From positions 929,723 to 993,722 of the forward strand of contig NZ_KI632509.1 in the NCBI RefSeq assembly GCF_000504245.1: a stretch of 64,000 nt of DNA. The letters are read 5' to 3'. A program made the position numbers and the translations under genes. Under the pieces are notes generated by a model. That model worked only from the letters and a program-made list of their open reading frames with translations. It made no database searches and was not told the origin of the DNA. The stretch comes from Haloechinothrix halophila YIM 93223. Its GTDB lineage: Bacteria > Actinomycetota > Actinomycetes > Mycobacteriales > Pseudonocardiaceae. Shown here piece after piece: positions 48,932 through 58,367 of this stretch. Each line of letters opens with the position of its first letter. Position 1 is the first letter of the stretch.

Positions 48932-49025
48932 AAGATCAACTCTAGCGGCGTGTTCGCTGGTGCTCCTGCCCGGTTTGGGCCGATCCTTGCGTGCCGCACG
49001 GTCACCGCGAGGAGGGGAGCCCACG

Positions 49026-49799
49026 ATGATGGGTCGCACGCACGCGCTCACCGGCTGGTGTGCCGGGCTCGGTCTGGCGCCGCTCGTCGGCGCTGGCACG
49101 TTGCACGAAGCCGTCGTTTTCGCTGCGGTGACAGCGGGTTTCGCGCTACTGCCCGATTTGGACCATCCCGGTGCGACGGCGTCCCGGCTCCTCGGTCCGC
49201 TCACGCGCGGATTGTCGTGGTTGCTGCGGCGGGCGTCCTCCGGGTTGTACGCCCTCACCAAGGGACCTCGCGACGAGAACCACACCGGAACCCACCGGCA
49301 CATGACGCACACCGTCGCCTTCGCCGCGGCGCTAGGCGGTTTGACCGCGCTCGGCACCGAGTCCGCTGGTCCGTACGCCGTCGCGGCCGTGGTGATCTTC
49401 GCGCTGCTGCTCGCGGAGAACGCGCTCGGCGACTGGCTGCTACCGGTCGCTGGTTCCGCCGTCGTGCTGTGGGCAGTGTCGAGCCCTGCCGCGTTCGACG
49501 ACCTCGCGCAACTATCTGGCTGGCTCGGCATCGCCGTCGCCACCGGCTGTGTGGTGCATTGCTTCGGCGACGCGCTGACCGAATCGGGTTGTCCCTTCCT
49601 GTGGCCGGTGCCGATCGCGGGCGAGACCTGGTATGAACTCCGTCCGCCAGCCTTGCTGCGCTTCCGCACCGGTAAGCGCGCGGAGAGCATGCTGCTGTTC
49701 CCGGCGTTTTCGGTGCTCGCCGTGATGCTGCTGCCCGGCGTCTTCGATCTCGTCGCCGAACACGTAGGCGGCTTCGTGGCGACTGCGATGCGTGATTGA
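49026..49799 (+). CDS. Membrane-bound metal-dependent hydrolase, YdjM/LexA-regulated type
   Basis: 257 residues with about six membrane segments. MMGRTHALTGWCAG at the N-terminus supplies the first conserved His; LLPDLDHPGATAS the Asp-x-Asp-His; HRHMTHTVAFAAA another His pair; and VVHCFGDALTESGCPFLWP the C-terminal motif. These match the YdjM family (predicted metal-dependent hydrolases induced by DNA damage in other bacteria). The ATG has GAGGAGGGGAGCCCACG upstream. Reaction unknown. Confidence 0.87.
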   Translation: MMGRTHALTGWCAGLGLAPLVGAGTLHEAVVFAAVTAGFALLPDLDHPGATASRLLGPLTRGLSWLLRRASSGLYALTKGPRDENHTGTHRHMTHTVAFAAALGGLTALGTESAGPYAVAAVVIFALLLAENALGDWLLPVAGSAVVLWAVSSPAAFDDLAQLSGWLGIAVATGCVVHCFGDALTESGCPFLWPVPIAGETWYELRPPALLRFRTGKRAESMLLFPAFSVLAVMLLPGVFDLVAEHVGGFVATAMRD

Positions 49800-49962
49800 C
49801 AGGACGAGGACTACGTCAACCGCCGTACCCGCGCTGATTCGGATGGGTGAGAAACCTGGCGGTATTACACCGGGATGAGGCCCCAGCGTTTACGAGGTGC
49901 GCACGTTTCCCTACCCTAAGGATCGATCACTGTCAGGCGCGCGAAGCGAGACGAGGTAACCG

Positions 49963-50796
49963 GTGTCCAGCGTTGTACCCGAGTCCAAGCGTGCCCCCGT
50001 CGGTGTCGATCCCAATCGGGCGAGTATCGCCCGGGTCTACGACGCGTTTCTCGGGGGCAAAGACAACTACGAGATCGACAGGCAAGTCCGCGACAAGGTG
50101 ACAGAGGTCGCTCCGGATGCCATCGACTTGGCGGTCGCGAATCGACACTTCCTCATCAGGGCGTGCCGGTTCCTCGCGCACACCGCTGGCATCACGCAGT
50201 TTCTCGACTGCGGTTCCGGCCTGCCGACCGCGGAGAACGTGCACCAGGTGGTGCAGCGGATCAATCCGGATGCCACCGTTGTCTACATCGACAATGACCC
50301 GGTCGTGGAGATGCACGGCAAGGCGTTGCTCGAGGACAACGACAACACCCATTTCATCGCGGCCGACATCTACAAGCCCGATGAGGTGCTCAATCACGAC
50401 GTCGTGCAGAAGCACCTCGACCTCAGTCAGCCGATCGGATTCCTCCAGGTCGGCACGCTGCACCATTTCGTGGGTGACGCCGATGGTCCCGCGAAGGTGA
50501 TGCGCAACTACATCGACGCGTTCGCCTCCGGCTCCTATGTCGTTATCAGCCACTTCTTCGATCCGGAGGACGATCTCAGCGAGACCGCTCGGCAGCTGGA
50601 GGAGAAGTTCACACACAGCATGATGGGCTCGGGCAGCTTCCGCACCCAGGCCGAACTCGACAAGCTCACCGAGGGGCTTGAGCTGATGGAGCCAGGCTGG
50701 GAGCGGTGCGCGATGTGGTGGCCGGACGGCCCGCAGATCGGTCCGCTCACGGTGGGCCAGCGGTGCATCGCGGGCGCGGTCGGCCGCAAGCCGTAG
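49963..50796 (+). CDS. DUF574 S-adenosyl-methionine methyltransferase
   Basis: 277 residues. The N-terminal VDPNRASIARVYDAFLGGKDNYEID motif is the hallmark of DUF574 (visible in parts: ASIARVYDAFLGGKDNYEID), followed by IDLAVANRHFLIRACRFLA, FLDCGSGLPTAENVHQVV and VYIDNDPVVEMHGKALL. The family is abundant in actinomycetes and its substrates are mostly unknown. GTG start with GAGGTAACC upstream. A hairpin terminator follows. Confidence 0.92.
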   Translation: MSSVVPESKRAPVGVDPNRASIARVYDAFLGGKDNYEIDRQVRDKVTEVAPDAIDLAVANRHFLIRACRFLAHTAGITQFLDCGSGLPTAENVHQVVQRINPDATVVYIDNDPVVEMHGKALLEDNDNTHFIAADIYKPDEVLNHDVVQKHLDLSQPIGFLQVGTLHHFVGDADGPAKVMRNYIDAFASGSYVVISHFFDPEDDLSETARQLEEKFTHSMMGSGSFRTQAELDKLTEGLELMEPGWERCAMWWPDGPQIGPLTVGQRCIAGAVGRKP

Positions 50797-50830
50797 CGCG
50801 CATGGTGGGCGCGCCCTGACGACAACGCTC

Positions 50831-50880
50831 GCAGCGGCCCTTCGCCGATCCCCGCTTGGGACTCGGCGGAGGGCCGCTGC
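50831..50880. terminator. Bidirectional terminator between DUF574 and tex
   Basis: Two 18-base arms starting GCAGCGGCCCT and ending AGGGCCGCTGC, with one internal mismatch and a 14-base loop, followed by TGTTATT. It lies 5 bp before the end of the convergent tex gene and can serve both transcripts. Confidence 0.82.
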
Positions 50881-50885
50881 TGTTA

Positions 50886-53279
50886 TTAGTCGGTCAGGCC
50901 CGCCTTACGCAGCGCGTCGGCCATCGCGCCCTGCGGGGCCGGCCCGCCTCGGCCTCGGTCACGGCCGCCGCGCTGGCCGCCCTTACCGCCCTGCTTGCCT
51001 TGGCCCTGCTGGCTACCGCGCTGACCACCGCCCTGCTGGCCACCGCGCGAACCGCCGCCCTTGCCGCGCTCGGCGCGCGGCTTGCCCGGCTCGTCGGTGA
51101 GCCGCAGTGTCAGCGAGATCCGCTTACGCTCGACATCGACGTCGAGCACCTTCACCTTCACGACCTCGCCGGACTTCACCACATCACGCGGGTCGCTGAC
51201 GAACTTGTCCGACAGCGCCGAGATGTGCACCAGTCCGTCCTGGTGCACGCCGACGTCGACGAACGCACCGAACGCGGCCACGTTGGTCACCACGCCCTCG
51301 AGCACCATGCCCGGTGTGAGATCGCTGATCTTCTCGACACCATCGGCGAACCGGGCGGTTTCGAACTTCGGCCTCGGGTCGCGTCCGGGCTTCTCCAGTT
51401 CACGCAGAATGTCGGTGACTGTCGGCAGCCCGAACTGCTCGTCGGTGAACCGGTTCGCGTCGAGCTTGCGCAGCGTCGCGGCGTCACCGATGAGCGAGCC
51501 GATATCGCTGCCAGCGGTGTCCAGGATGCGGTGCACCACCGGATACGCCTCGGGGTGCACGCTGGAGGCGTCGAGCGGGTTGTCGCCGCCGGAGATCCGT
51601 AGGAAGCCAGCGCACTGCTCGAACGCCTTCGGCCCCAGCCTCGGCACCTGCTGCAACTGCTCGCGGGTCCCGAACCGGCCGACGCTGTCGCGGTGCGACA
51701 CGATGCTCTCCGCCAGCGAGGACCCGATACCGGACACCCGGGCCAACAGCGGCGCGGACGCCGTGTTGACGTCGACGCCGACGGCGTTCACACAGTCCTC
51801 GACCACGGCGTCCAGCGAGCGGGACAGCGACTGTTCCGGCAGGTCGTGCTGGTATTGCCCGACGCCGATGGACTTCGGCTCGATCTTGACCAGCTCGGCG
51901 AGCGGGTCCTGCAACCTGCGGGCGATGGAGACCGCGCCGCGCAGCGAGACGTCCAGCGAGGGCAGCTCCTTGGCGGCGAAGGCGGACGCCGAGTACACGG
52001 ACGCGCCTGCCTCCGACACCGTCGTCTTGGCGAGTTTCAGCTCTGGATGCTTCGCGAGCAGTTCGCCCGCGAGCTTGTCGGTCTCGCGGGACGCGGTGCC
52101 GTTGCCGATCGCGATCAGCTCCACCTTGTGCTTGGCGGCCAGGGCGGCCAGCGTCGCGAGCGCCTGGTCCCACTGCCGCTGTGGCTGGTGCGGGTAGATG
52201 GTGTCGGTGTCGACCAGCTTGCCGGTGGCGTCGACGACGGCGACCTTCACGCCGGTGCGATAGCCGGGGTCGAGGCCCATGGTGGCGCGGGTGCCCGCTG
52301 GCGCGGCGAGCAGCAGGTCGCGCAGGTTCGCCGCGAACACTCGGACGGCCTCGTCCTCCGCGGCCTGCCGCAGCCGCATCCGCAGGTCGATGCCGAGGTG
52401 GAGCTGGATCTTGGTGCGCCATGCCCAGCGGACGACACCGCTCAGCCAGGCGTCCGCGGGCCTGCCCTGGTCAGCGACGCCGAACCGGGCGGCGATGCGC
52501 TGCTCGTAGTCGCTCGGGCCGGTCTGCGGTTCGTCGGTCGGCTCGTCCGGTGTCATGGTGAGGTCGAGGATTTCCTCTTTCTCGCCCCGGAACAGCGCCA
52601 GGATGCGGTGCGATGGCAGCTTGGTGTACGGCTCGGAGAAGTCGAAGTAGTCGGAGAACTTCGCGCCTTCTTGTTCCTTGCCCTCGCGCACCTTCGATGC
52701 GAGGTGGCCGCGCTGCCACATCCGTTCCCGCAGCTCACCGATGAGGTCGGCGTCCTCGGCGAAGCGCTCGACCAGGATGGCCCGCGCGCCGTCGAGTGCC
52801 GCCTTGGTGTCCGCGACGCCCTTGTCCGCGTCCACATAGGACTCTGCGGTGGCCTCCGGTTCCTGCGATGGATCGTCGAGCAGGGTCTCCGCCAGCGGTT
52901 CGAGTCCCGCCTCGCGGGCGATCTGTGCCTTGGTGCGCCGCTTCGGCTTGTAGGGGAGGTAGATGTCCTCCAGGCGCGCCTTGGAGTCGGCGGCCAGGAT
53001 GGTCGCTTCGAGTTCGTCGTCGAGCTTGCCCTGCTCGCGGATGGAATCGAGGATCGTCTGCCTGCGTTCCTCCAGCTCACGCAGGTAGCGCAGCCGTTCT
53101 TCGAGGGTGCGCAGCTGGGTGTCGTCCAGCGCGCCGGTCGCCTCCTTGCGGTAGCGGGCGATGAACGGCACGGTCGAGCCGTTATCGAGTAACTCGACGG
53201 CCGCGCTGACCTGGCTCGGCGTCGCCCCCAGTTCCTCGGCGATGCGCTGGTCGATGGTCGGCTGAGTTGTTGCTGTCAC
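50886..53279 (-). CDS. tex: Tex-type transcription accessory / RNA-binding protein
   Basis: About 797 residues from a GTG at 53279 with GGAAAGGCAAGC upstream; an ATG at 53318 is a possible earlier start. The Tex N-terminal domain is in [26 protein letters not shown] YqgF/RuvX-like core follows ([19 protein letters not shown]), then helix-hairpin-helix segments ([17 protein letters not shown]), and an S1 RNA-binding domain near 640-715 ([20 protein letters not shown]). The C-terminus is a Gly/Gln/Arg-rich tail ([15 protein letters not shown]). It acts on transcription and RNA in the cytoplasm. Confidence 0.95.
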   Translation of the reverse strand: MTATTQPTIDQRIAEELGATPSQVSAAVELLDNGSTVPFIARYRKEATGALDDTQLRTLEERLRYLRELEERRQTILDSIREQGKLDDELEATILAADSKARLEDIYLPYKPKRRTKAQIAREAGLEPLAETLLDDPSQEPEATAESYVDADKGVADTKAALDGARAILVERFAEDADLIGELRERMWQRGHLASKVREGKEQEGAKFSDYFDFSEPYTKLPSHRILALFRGEKEEILDLTMTPDEPTDEPQTGPSDYEQRIAARFGVADQGRPADAWLSGVVRWAWRTKIQLHLGIDLRMRLRQAAEDEAVRVFAANLRDLLLAAPAGTRATMGLDPGYRTGVKVAVVDATGKLVDTDTIYPHQPQRQWDQALATLAALAAKHKVELIAIGNGTASRETDKLAGELLAKHPELKLAKTTVSEAGASVYSASAFAAKELPSLDVSLRGAVSIARRLQDPLAELVKIEPKSIGVGQYQHDLPEQSLSRSLDAVVEDCVNAVGVDVNTASAPLLARVSGIGSSLAESIVSHRDSVGRFGTREQLQQVPRLGPKAFEQCAGFLRISGGDNPLDASSVHPEAYPVVHRILDTAGSDIGSLIGDAATLRKLDANRFTDEQFGLPTVTDILRELEKPGRDPRPKFETARFADGVEKISDLTPGMVLEGVVTNVAAFGAFVDVGVHQDGLVHISALSDKFVSDPRDVVKSGEVVKVKVLDVDVERKRISLTLRLTDEPGKPRAERGKGGGSRGGQQGGGQRGSQQGQGKQGGKGGQRGGRDRGRGGPAPQGAMADALRKAGLTD

Positions 53280-53367
53280 GCTTGCCTTTCCGCCCGCTGG
53301 AGAAACGTCCGGCGACATATTCTCACCGAGGACCGACAGTATCGCCAGGTCGCCCTCGAAGTTGCTA

Positions 53368-53402
53368 TTGACAGAGTGACAACAACTTGTGATGGTAATG
53401 AG
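53368..53402 (+). promoter_or_regulatory. Promoter of a probable leaderless gene
   Basis: A perfect -35 TTGACA (53368-53373) with 17-19 bp to GATGGTAA (53391-53398) places the start of transcription at or next to the ATG at 53403. No Shine-Dalgarno is present there. Confidence 0.55.
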
Positions 53403-54251
53403 ATGAACTACCAGGAGGTCCGCTACGACGTCGCCGACCGGATCTGCACGATCACGCTGCACCGGCCGGACGCGCGCAACGGCTACACCCTGCGGATGTC
53501 GGACGAGTTGGCGGACGCCTTCGCGCAGGCGGAGGCCGACCAGGACGTGCGGGTCATCGTGCTCACCGGGTCCGGTGACGACTTCTGCGTCGGAGCGGAT
53601 CTGTCAGGCGGGTCGCTCAACGCCTCGGAAGACGACGCAGGTCAGGGCTGGCAGGAACCGGCAGGCCGCTGCTCGCGGGCGATCTTCGAGAGCAGCAAGC
53701 CGGTGATCGCCGCGATCAGGGGCGCGGCCGTCGGCGCCGGTTCGACGATCATCCTTCCGGCTGACTACCGCATCGCGGCGACCGATTCGCGGTTCGGTTT
53801 CGTGTTCTCCCGGCGCGGCATCTACCCGGAGGGCGCGTCGGTGTGGTTCCTGCCGAGGCTGGTCGGCATGGGTGCCGCGCTGGACTGGATGATCAGCGGC
53901 AGGGTGTTCGGCGCGGACGAGGCGCTGACCGCGGGGATGCTGCACCAGGTGCACGAGTCGGACGAGGTGTTGGACAAGGCATACGAGCTGGCGCACGATC
54001 TGGTGACGAACACGGCGCCGGTGTCGGTCGCTGTGATCAGGCAGATGCTCTACCGGCTCAGCCCGCTCGACTCGCCGTCGCCCGCGCACCGGGTCGATTC
54101 CCGGCTCATCGCTGGCTGCGCGGATGACCCGGACGCCATCGAAGGAGTGATGTCGTTTCTGCAACGCAGGCCGCCGGAGTTCACCGGCAAGGTGCCCACG
54201 GACATCCCGGACTGGCTACCGTGGCGTGATGACTCACCCCCTGGTAGCTGA
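53403..54251 (+). CDS. Enoyl-CoA hydratase/isomerase family protein
   Basis: About 282 residues. The crotonase fold is seen in [59 protein letters not shown] and [23 protein letters not shown]. The second acidic catalytic residue is expected in the [10 protein letters not shown] segment (Glu), and the oxyanion-hole Gly in AAVGAG. Reaction could be hydration or isomerisation of an acyl-CoA. The ATG at 53403 is chosen over a GTG at 53376 that would lie inside the promoter. It is followed 42 bp later by a TetR gene. Confidence 0.88.
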   Translation: MNYQEVRYDVADRICTITLHRPDARNGYTLRMSDELADAFAQAEADQDVRVIVLTGSGDDFCVGADLSGGSLNASEDDAGQGWQEPAGRCSRAIFESSKPVIAAIRGAAVGAGSTIILPADYRIAATDSRFGFVFSRRGIYPEGASVWFLPRLVGMGAALDWMISGRVFGADEALTAGMLHQVHESDEVLDKAYELAHDLVTNTAPVSVAVIRQMLYRLSPLDSPSPAHRVDSRLIAGCADDPDAIEGVMSFLQRRPPEFTGKVPTDIPDWLPWRDDSPPGS

Positions 54252-54293
54252 GCGCGTGCGTTTCGTGGTTGCTCTGCGGCAAGATGTCGTGCC

Positions 54294-54914
54294 ATGAGTA
54301 CGGAGACGGAGCCCCGCTGGCGGCGGCTCGAACCGGATCAGCGCCGCGAGCAGATCCTCGATTGCGCGATCAGGTTGTTCGGGGAACGGCCTTACGCCGA
54401 GGTGTCCACCACCGACATCGCGCGCGAAGCCGGAGTGGCGAGGGGGCTGATCAACCACTACTTCGGGTCGAAGCGCGGTCTCTATCTCGAGGTGGTCCGG
54501 CGCATGGTGACGGTGCCGATCGCGGATCGCTCCGCCGTGCCGGACGGCTCGCTCGCCGAGCGGGTCGAGTTCAGCGTGGACTGGCTGCTCGACGTCATCA
54601 GCGCGCGCGGCAAGACGTGGGTTGCGGTGCTGGGCACGGAAGGTGTCGGCAACGACCCCGAAGTGGAGCGCATTCTCGCCGAGGCGGACGAGATGGCCGC
54701 GGAGAACCTGGTCCGCACCGTCGGGATGCGTGACGCTGAACCGGCAGGAGCTGAGCTGCGGGCGCTCGTGCGCGCGTTTGGCGGCATGGTGAAGGCGGCG
54801 GGCCGGGAGTGGATTACCCACGGCACGCTGACCCGCGAGCAGGTGCAACTGGTGCTGACGGAGCAGCTCACGGCGTTGCTCGGCGAGACGTTTCCGCACC
54901 TGCAGCGGATGTAG
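54294..54914 (+). CDS. TetR-family transcriptional regulator
   Basis: 206 residues. The helix-turn-helix is at about residues 20-65 (REQILDCAIRLFGERPYAEV, then TDIAREAGVARGLINHYFGSKRGLYLEVV). The C-terminal part is a helical ligand domain of the FadR/KstR-like group. It follows the enoyl-CoA hydratase gene on the same strand, so control of fatty-acid or CoA-ester metabolism is plausible. Its stop abuts that of the convergent ATPase gene with no gap. Confidence 0.9.
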   Translation: MSTETEPRWRRLEPDQRREQILDCAIRLFGERPYAEVSTTDIAREAGVARGLINHYFGSKRGLYLEVVRRMVTVPIADRSAVPDGSLAERVEFSVDWLLDVISARGKTWVAVLGTEGVGNDPEVERILAEADEMAAENLVRTVGMRDAEPAGAELRALVRAFGGMVKAAGREWITHGTLTREQVQLVLTEQLTALLGETFPHLQRM

Positions 54915-56345
54915 TTACGACTGCCAGGCGGCGAGCAGGTCCTCGGGGCCGAAGGTGGCGTCGAGGCCGTTGCACGTCGTTCCGGACCTGGTTATGGCGA
55001 GCAGCGGCAGCGGCTCGTCTGAGACAGCCACTCGGTGCCGTTGCAGCGCGGCGAGGTCGTGCGCATCGAACGCCGCGTTCTCCAGCCACTTGATCGAACC
55101 GACGAAATGGAGTTCTCGCGCGATCGGTTCGCGGTCCGCGCCGATGATGTCGATTTCGACGTCGTTCTTCCGCGTCCAGTAGGAGCCGATGGCTGCGGCG
55201 GCGGGAATGCCCTTCGCCGGGAGAATGCGTGCCAGCGATTCTCGCAGCAGCGGTTCTACGGCGCGTCCTCGCCAGGTCGTCCAACCTGCCCGTATCTTTT
55301 CGAGCGCGAGGTCGGCTCTGCGTCGCTCGATCAATGCTCGGTTCGGTGAGATGAAAGCCAGCCAGAACCGCAGGTACGGGTCTGTGATTCGGTAACGCTT
55401 GTCTTTCACCGGGCGCAGTGCCAACGGCGACTCCGCTTCGATGATCCGCTTCGCCATGAGAATGTCCAGTGCACGACTCAGCGAGGTATGGGCAATATCT
55501 CCCGCCGCGCGGCCGATATTGGTGAAGGTTCGTTCGCCGCTGCCAATGGCGGAAAGTACGTGGTAGGGCTGCGTTTCCGCCGGAAACTCGGCGGCGAGGG
55601 TGCGTTCCGCGGAAACCATTAGCGCGGACAGCGGATTCGCGACGGCCTCGGCGAGAAAATCAGTAACCGACTGGCCGCGTTCCCACTCCGCGCATATCAG
55701 TGGAAGACCGCCGGTAACCAAAGCAGCGTCGAACGCTTGTGCTGGGTCAAGGTCCAGCATGTCGGCGATCGCTGGCGGCGAGAGGGGACCGATGATCATT
55801 TCGCGACCACGTTGGTGGAACGGGCGGTCGTAGGCGTTGAGCGCCTCCATCATCGCCAGGTCGGAACCGACGAGGATCAGCAGCACCGGTTTGCGGCTCA
55901 GCTCACGATCCCATGCGCGCTGCAAGATTCCCTCGAAGGAGGGAACCTGCTCGATGAGATAGGGGACCTCGTCCAGTACCAGGACAGTTGGCTGGTCGTC
56001 CGGTAGCGCCGTGGCCAGCGTGCTCAGCGCGCCGCTCCAACCTTTCGGCGTGACACCCGCCGCGAAGTCCGCGCCGTCCCACGCCGACTCGGCGACGGCC
56101 TGCCAGAACGACTCGAGTTCTTCCTCGCTGGAACGTCGTTCGGCGGTGAAGAAGATCGATGGCAGCTCCGAGCGCAGCAGGAACTCTTCGACCAGGCTCG
56201 ACTTGCCGATTCGTCGCCTGCCGCGCATCTGGATGCACTGCCCTGGTGCGCGGCCGCCGATCGACCTGCGTACCTGATCAAGTACCCGGCCGAGGTCAGC
56301 GAGCTCTTGGCTTCTGCCTACGAACTCCAGAATGATTACCTCCAC
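54915..56345 (-). CDS. P-loop ATPase with DUF234-like C-terminus (archaeal ATPase type)
   Basis: About 476 residues. The Walker A is MRGRRRIGKSSLVEEFLLRS near residue 45 and the Walker B VLVLDEVPYLIEQV. A winged-helix segment and a nuclease-like C-terminus follow (SYWTRKNDVEIDIIGADREP, then ELHFVGSIKWLENAAF), typical of the DUF234 group found with archaeal ATPases. The family may handle nucleic acids; role unproven. The GTG at 56345 is chosen because homology begins there; upstream frame is non-conserved. A 20-bp palindrome and an AT-rich tract precede it. Confidence 0.82.
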   Translation of the reverse strand: MEVIILEFVGRSQELADLGRVLDQVRRSIGGRAPGQCIQMRGRRRIGKSSLVEEFLLRSELPSIFFTAERRSSEEELESFWQAVAESAWDGADFAAGVTPKGWSGALSTLATALPDDQPTVLVLDEVPYLIEQVPSFEGILQRAWDRELSRKPVLLILVGSDLAMMEALNAYDRPFHQRGREMIIGPLSPPAIADMLDLDPAQAFDAALVTGGLPLICAEWERGQSVTDFLAEAVANPLSALMVSAERTLAAEFPAETQPYHVLSAIGSGERTFTNIGRAAGDIAHTSLSRALDILMAKRIIEAESPLALRPVKDKRYRITDPYLRFWLAFISPNRALIERRRADLALEKIRAGWTTWRGRAVEPLLRESLARILPAKGIPAAAAIGSYWTRKNDVEIDIIGADREPIARELHFVGSIKWLENAAFDAHDLAALQRHRVAVSDEPLPLLAITRSGTTCNGLDATFGPEDLLAAWQS

Positions 56346-56398
56346 TGTAGTTACATTCACTGTACTACCAAGTTTGGTAGTAACATTAGTGATACTAT
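56343..56398. promoter_or_regulatory. AT-rich promoter island with 20-bp palindrome
   Basis: Arms TACTACCAA (56363-56371) and TTGGTAGTA (56374-56382) match over 9 bp around a GT centre. Two CACTGTA boxes lie at 56343-56349 and 56358-56364, period 15. The region between the divergent ATPase and hydrolase-OsmC genes is much richer in A+T than its surroundings. Confidence 0.65.
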
Positions 56399-56442
56399 AT
56401 CGCGAGTCGACAGCGGTGCGTGCGGGTGCGACTGTGAGCGCC

Positions 56443-57657
56443 ATGGCCGAGACACAGAAGCTGACGTTTCCCGGTTCACAGGGCGAGCTGGCCGGGCGCA
56501 TCGAACTGCCAGCCGATACGCCGCGTGCGTGGGCGTTGTTCGCGCACTGCTTCACGTGCGGCGCGGACATCGCGGCGGCCACGCGGATCTCGCGGGCGCT
56601 GGCCGAAGCTGGCGTCGCCGTGCTGCGGTTCGACTTCACCGGTCTGGGGCATTCCGACGGCGAGTTCGCCAATGCGACGTTCAGCTCCAACATCGACGAC
56701 CTCGTGTATGCCGCTGACCACCTCCGCGAGCATTACGCGGCCCCGACGATCCTGATCGGGCACTCGCTCGGCGGCGCGGCCGTGCTCGCCGCCGCGGAGC
56801 GCGTCCCCGAGGTCAAGGCCGTCGCGACGTTGGCGGCGCCCGCCGACCCAGCGCACGTGACGCGGTTGTTCGCGGCGCGCAAGGACCACATCGAGGCCGA
56901 GGGCGAAGCCGAAGTCTGCCTGGCAGGGCGTCCGTTCCGGATCAAGCGTCAGTTCCTCGACGACATCACTTCCCAGCCGCAAGCCGAGCGCATCGCCAAC
57001 CTGGGGGCTGCGCTGCTGGTGATGCACTCACCGGTCGACGAGCTGGTCTCGGTGGACAACGCGCGCCAGATTTACGAGACGGCGCGGCATCCGAAGTCGT
57101 TCGTCGCCATCGACGGTGCGAAGCACTTGCTCAGCCGTCCCGGTGACGCCCGGTTCGTCGCGTCGATACTCGCCGCGTGGGCCGCGCGGTATGCGTTCGA
57201 CCCCGCCGAGCCCGATGAGCCGGCTCACGAGGGCGGCGTCGAGGTCAGCGAGAGCCACGTCGGCAGCTACGGGCAGCGCATCAGGGCAGGTGGACACCCG
57301 CTCACCGCGGATGAGCCGGAGCCGATCGGAGCCGATAGCGGGCCATCGCCGTACGATCTGCTGCTCGCCGCGCTCGGCGCGTGCACATCGATGACGGTGC
57401 GGATGTACGCCGACCGCAAGAAGTGGCCGCTCGACGACGTCCACGTCGCACTGCGGCACGCCAAGGTCCACGCCACGGACTGCGAGCACTGCGAGACCAA
57501 GGCCGGCACGATCGACCACATCGAACGCCGGATCACGCTCACCGGTTCGTTGGACGACGAGCAGCGCGCCAAGTTGCTGGAGATCGCGGACAAATGCCCG
57601 GTGCACCGGACACTGCACTCCGAGGTCGACGTCGAGACCTCGGAGGTGCGGGGGTAA
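56443..57657 (+). CDS. Bifunctional alpha/beta-hydrolase - OsmC fusion
   Basis: 404 residues from the ATG at 56443. Residues about 1-255 are an alpha/beta hydrolase (FAHCFTCGADIAAATRISRAL, the nucleophile elbow in LIGHSLGG, a late Asp and His in HSPVDELVS and GAKHLLS). Residues about 270-404 are an OsmC/Ohr-type domain with catalytic cysteines in LAALGACTSMTVRM and ADKCPVHRTL. OsmC domains reduce organic peroxides or thiol adducts. Fusions of this kind are known. It ends at the base next to the stop of the convergent DsbA-like gene. Confidence 0.9.
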   Translation: MAETQKLTFPGSQGELAGRIELPADTPRAWALFAHCFTCGADIAAATRISRALAEAGVAVLRFDFTGLGHSDGEFANATFSSNIDDLVYAADHLREHYAAPTILIGHSLGGAAVLAAAERVPEVKAVATLAAPADPAHVTRLFAARKDHIEAEGEAEVCLAGRPFRIKRQFLDDITSQPQAERIANLGAALLVMHSPVDELVSVDNARQIYETARHPKSFVAIDGAKHLLSRPGDARFVASILAAWAARYAFDPAEPDEPAHEGGVEVSESHVGSYGQRIRAGGHPLTADEPEPIGADSGPSPYDLLLAALGACTSMTVRMYADRKKWPLDDVHVALRHAKVHATDCEHCETKAGTIDHIERRITLTGSLDDEQRAKLLEIADKCPVHRTLHSEVDVETSEVRG

Positions 57658-58356
57658 TCAACCGACGCGGGTGTCCTGGCCAGCGAGCCCGGCGGACAAC
57701 GGCGTCACCGGGAACGACCGCAACCCGCGCTTGAGTTCAGCGAACCCGGGCCAGCGAGCCAGCGTCGTGATGGCGTCCCACAGCTTGCCCGCGTCCTCGC
57801 CCTCGGGTGCCTTGTCGATCACCGGGCCGAAGAACGCGGGGCCGTCCGGCGGATCGAAGGACAGGATCGGCGTGCCGACGTCGCCTCCGGCTCGGTCGAT
57901 GGCCTCCTGCGTCTCGGCACGTAACTGTTCGTCGAGGCTGCTGTCGTCGGCGGCAGCCGCGAACTCGGTAGGAAGGCCGACATCGGCGAGGATGGCGCCG
58001 AGATCCCGCCGCTGCGCGGTCTCGGCGAGGATGCCCTCGAACGTCTGCCCGTTGGATGTTGGCGTGTTCCACACCGAGCCACCCAGCGCGCGGTACAGGT
58101 CACCGAGCACCTCGGGCCCGCGTGCATCGCGCACCGCGGCGACCACTCGCAGCATCTCCAGGCCACGCTGGTGCGCGTCCGGGTAGCCCTCCGGCTTGCC
58201 TTCGTAACCGATCGGCTCGTTGAGCAGCCGCAGCGAGAGGGGCCGCCAGGTGACCCGTAGTGGGCGTACCTGCATGACGTTGCGGACCCACTCGGCGGTG
58301 ACCCAGCAGAATGGACAAACGGGATCGAAGAAGAACTCGATGTCGGAGTCGGACAC
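57658..58356 (-). CDS. DsbA-like mycothiol-dependent reductase (Rv2466c type)
   Basis: About 232 residues. FFFDPVCPFCWVTAEWVRNV carries the CPFC active site next to the N-terminus, and a cis-Pro region lies in DRAGGDVGTPILSFDPPDGPAFFGPV. Rv2466c-like proteins use mycothiol to reduce nitro compounds or disulfides. The GTG at 58356 is preferred because AGAGG precedes it; an ATG at 58371 lies in the upstream gene's stop. It sits directly after the alcohol dehydrogenase gene on the same strand, suggesting a shared transcript. Confidence 0.88.
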   Translation of the reverse strand: MSDSDIEFFFDPVCPFCWVTAEWVRNVMQVRPLRVTWRPLSLRLLNEPIGYEGKPEGYPDAHQRGLEMLRVVAAVRDARGPEVLGDLYRALGGSVWNTPTSNGQTFEGILAETAQRRDLGAILADVGLPTEFAAAADDSSLDEQLRAETQEAIDRAGGDVGTPILSFDPPDGPAFFGPVIDKAPEGEDAGKLWDAITTLARWPGFAELKRGLRSFPVTPLSAGLAGQDTRVG

Positions 58357-58367
58357 TTGCGTACCTC

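Noticed and set aside
51693-53192. Long + frame antisense to tex
   Set aside because: Shadow translation; Tex domains are unambiguous on the other strand.
53376-53402. Earlier GTG start for the enoyl-CoA hydratase
   Set aside because: It would lie within the promoter between the -35 and -10 regions and adds residues without similarity.
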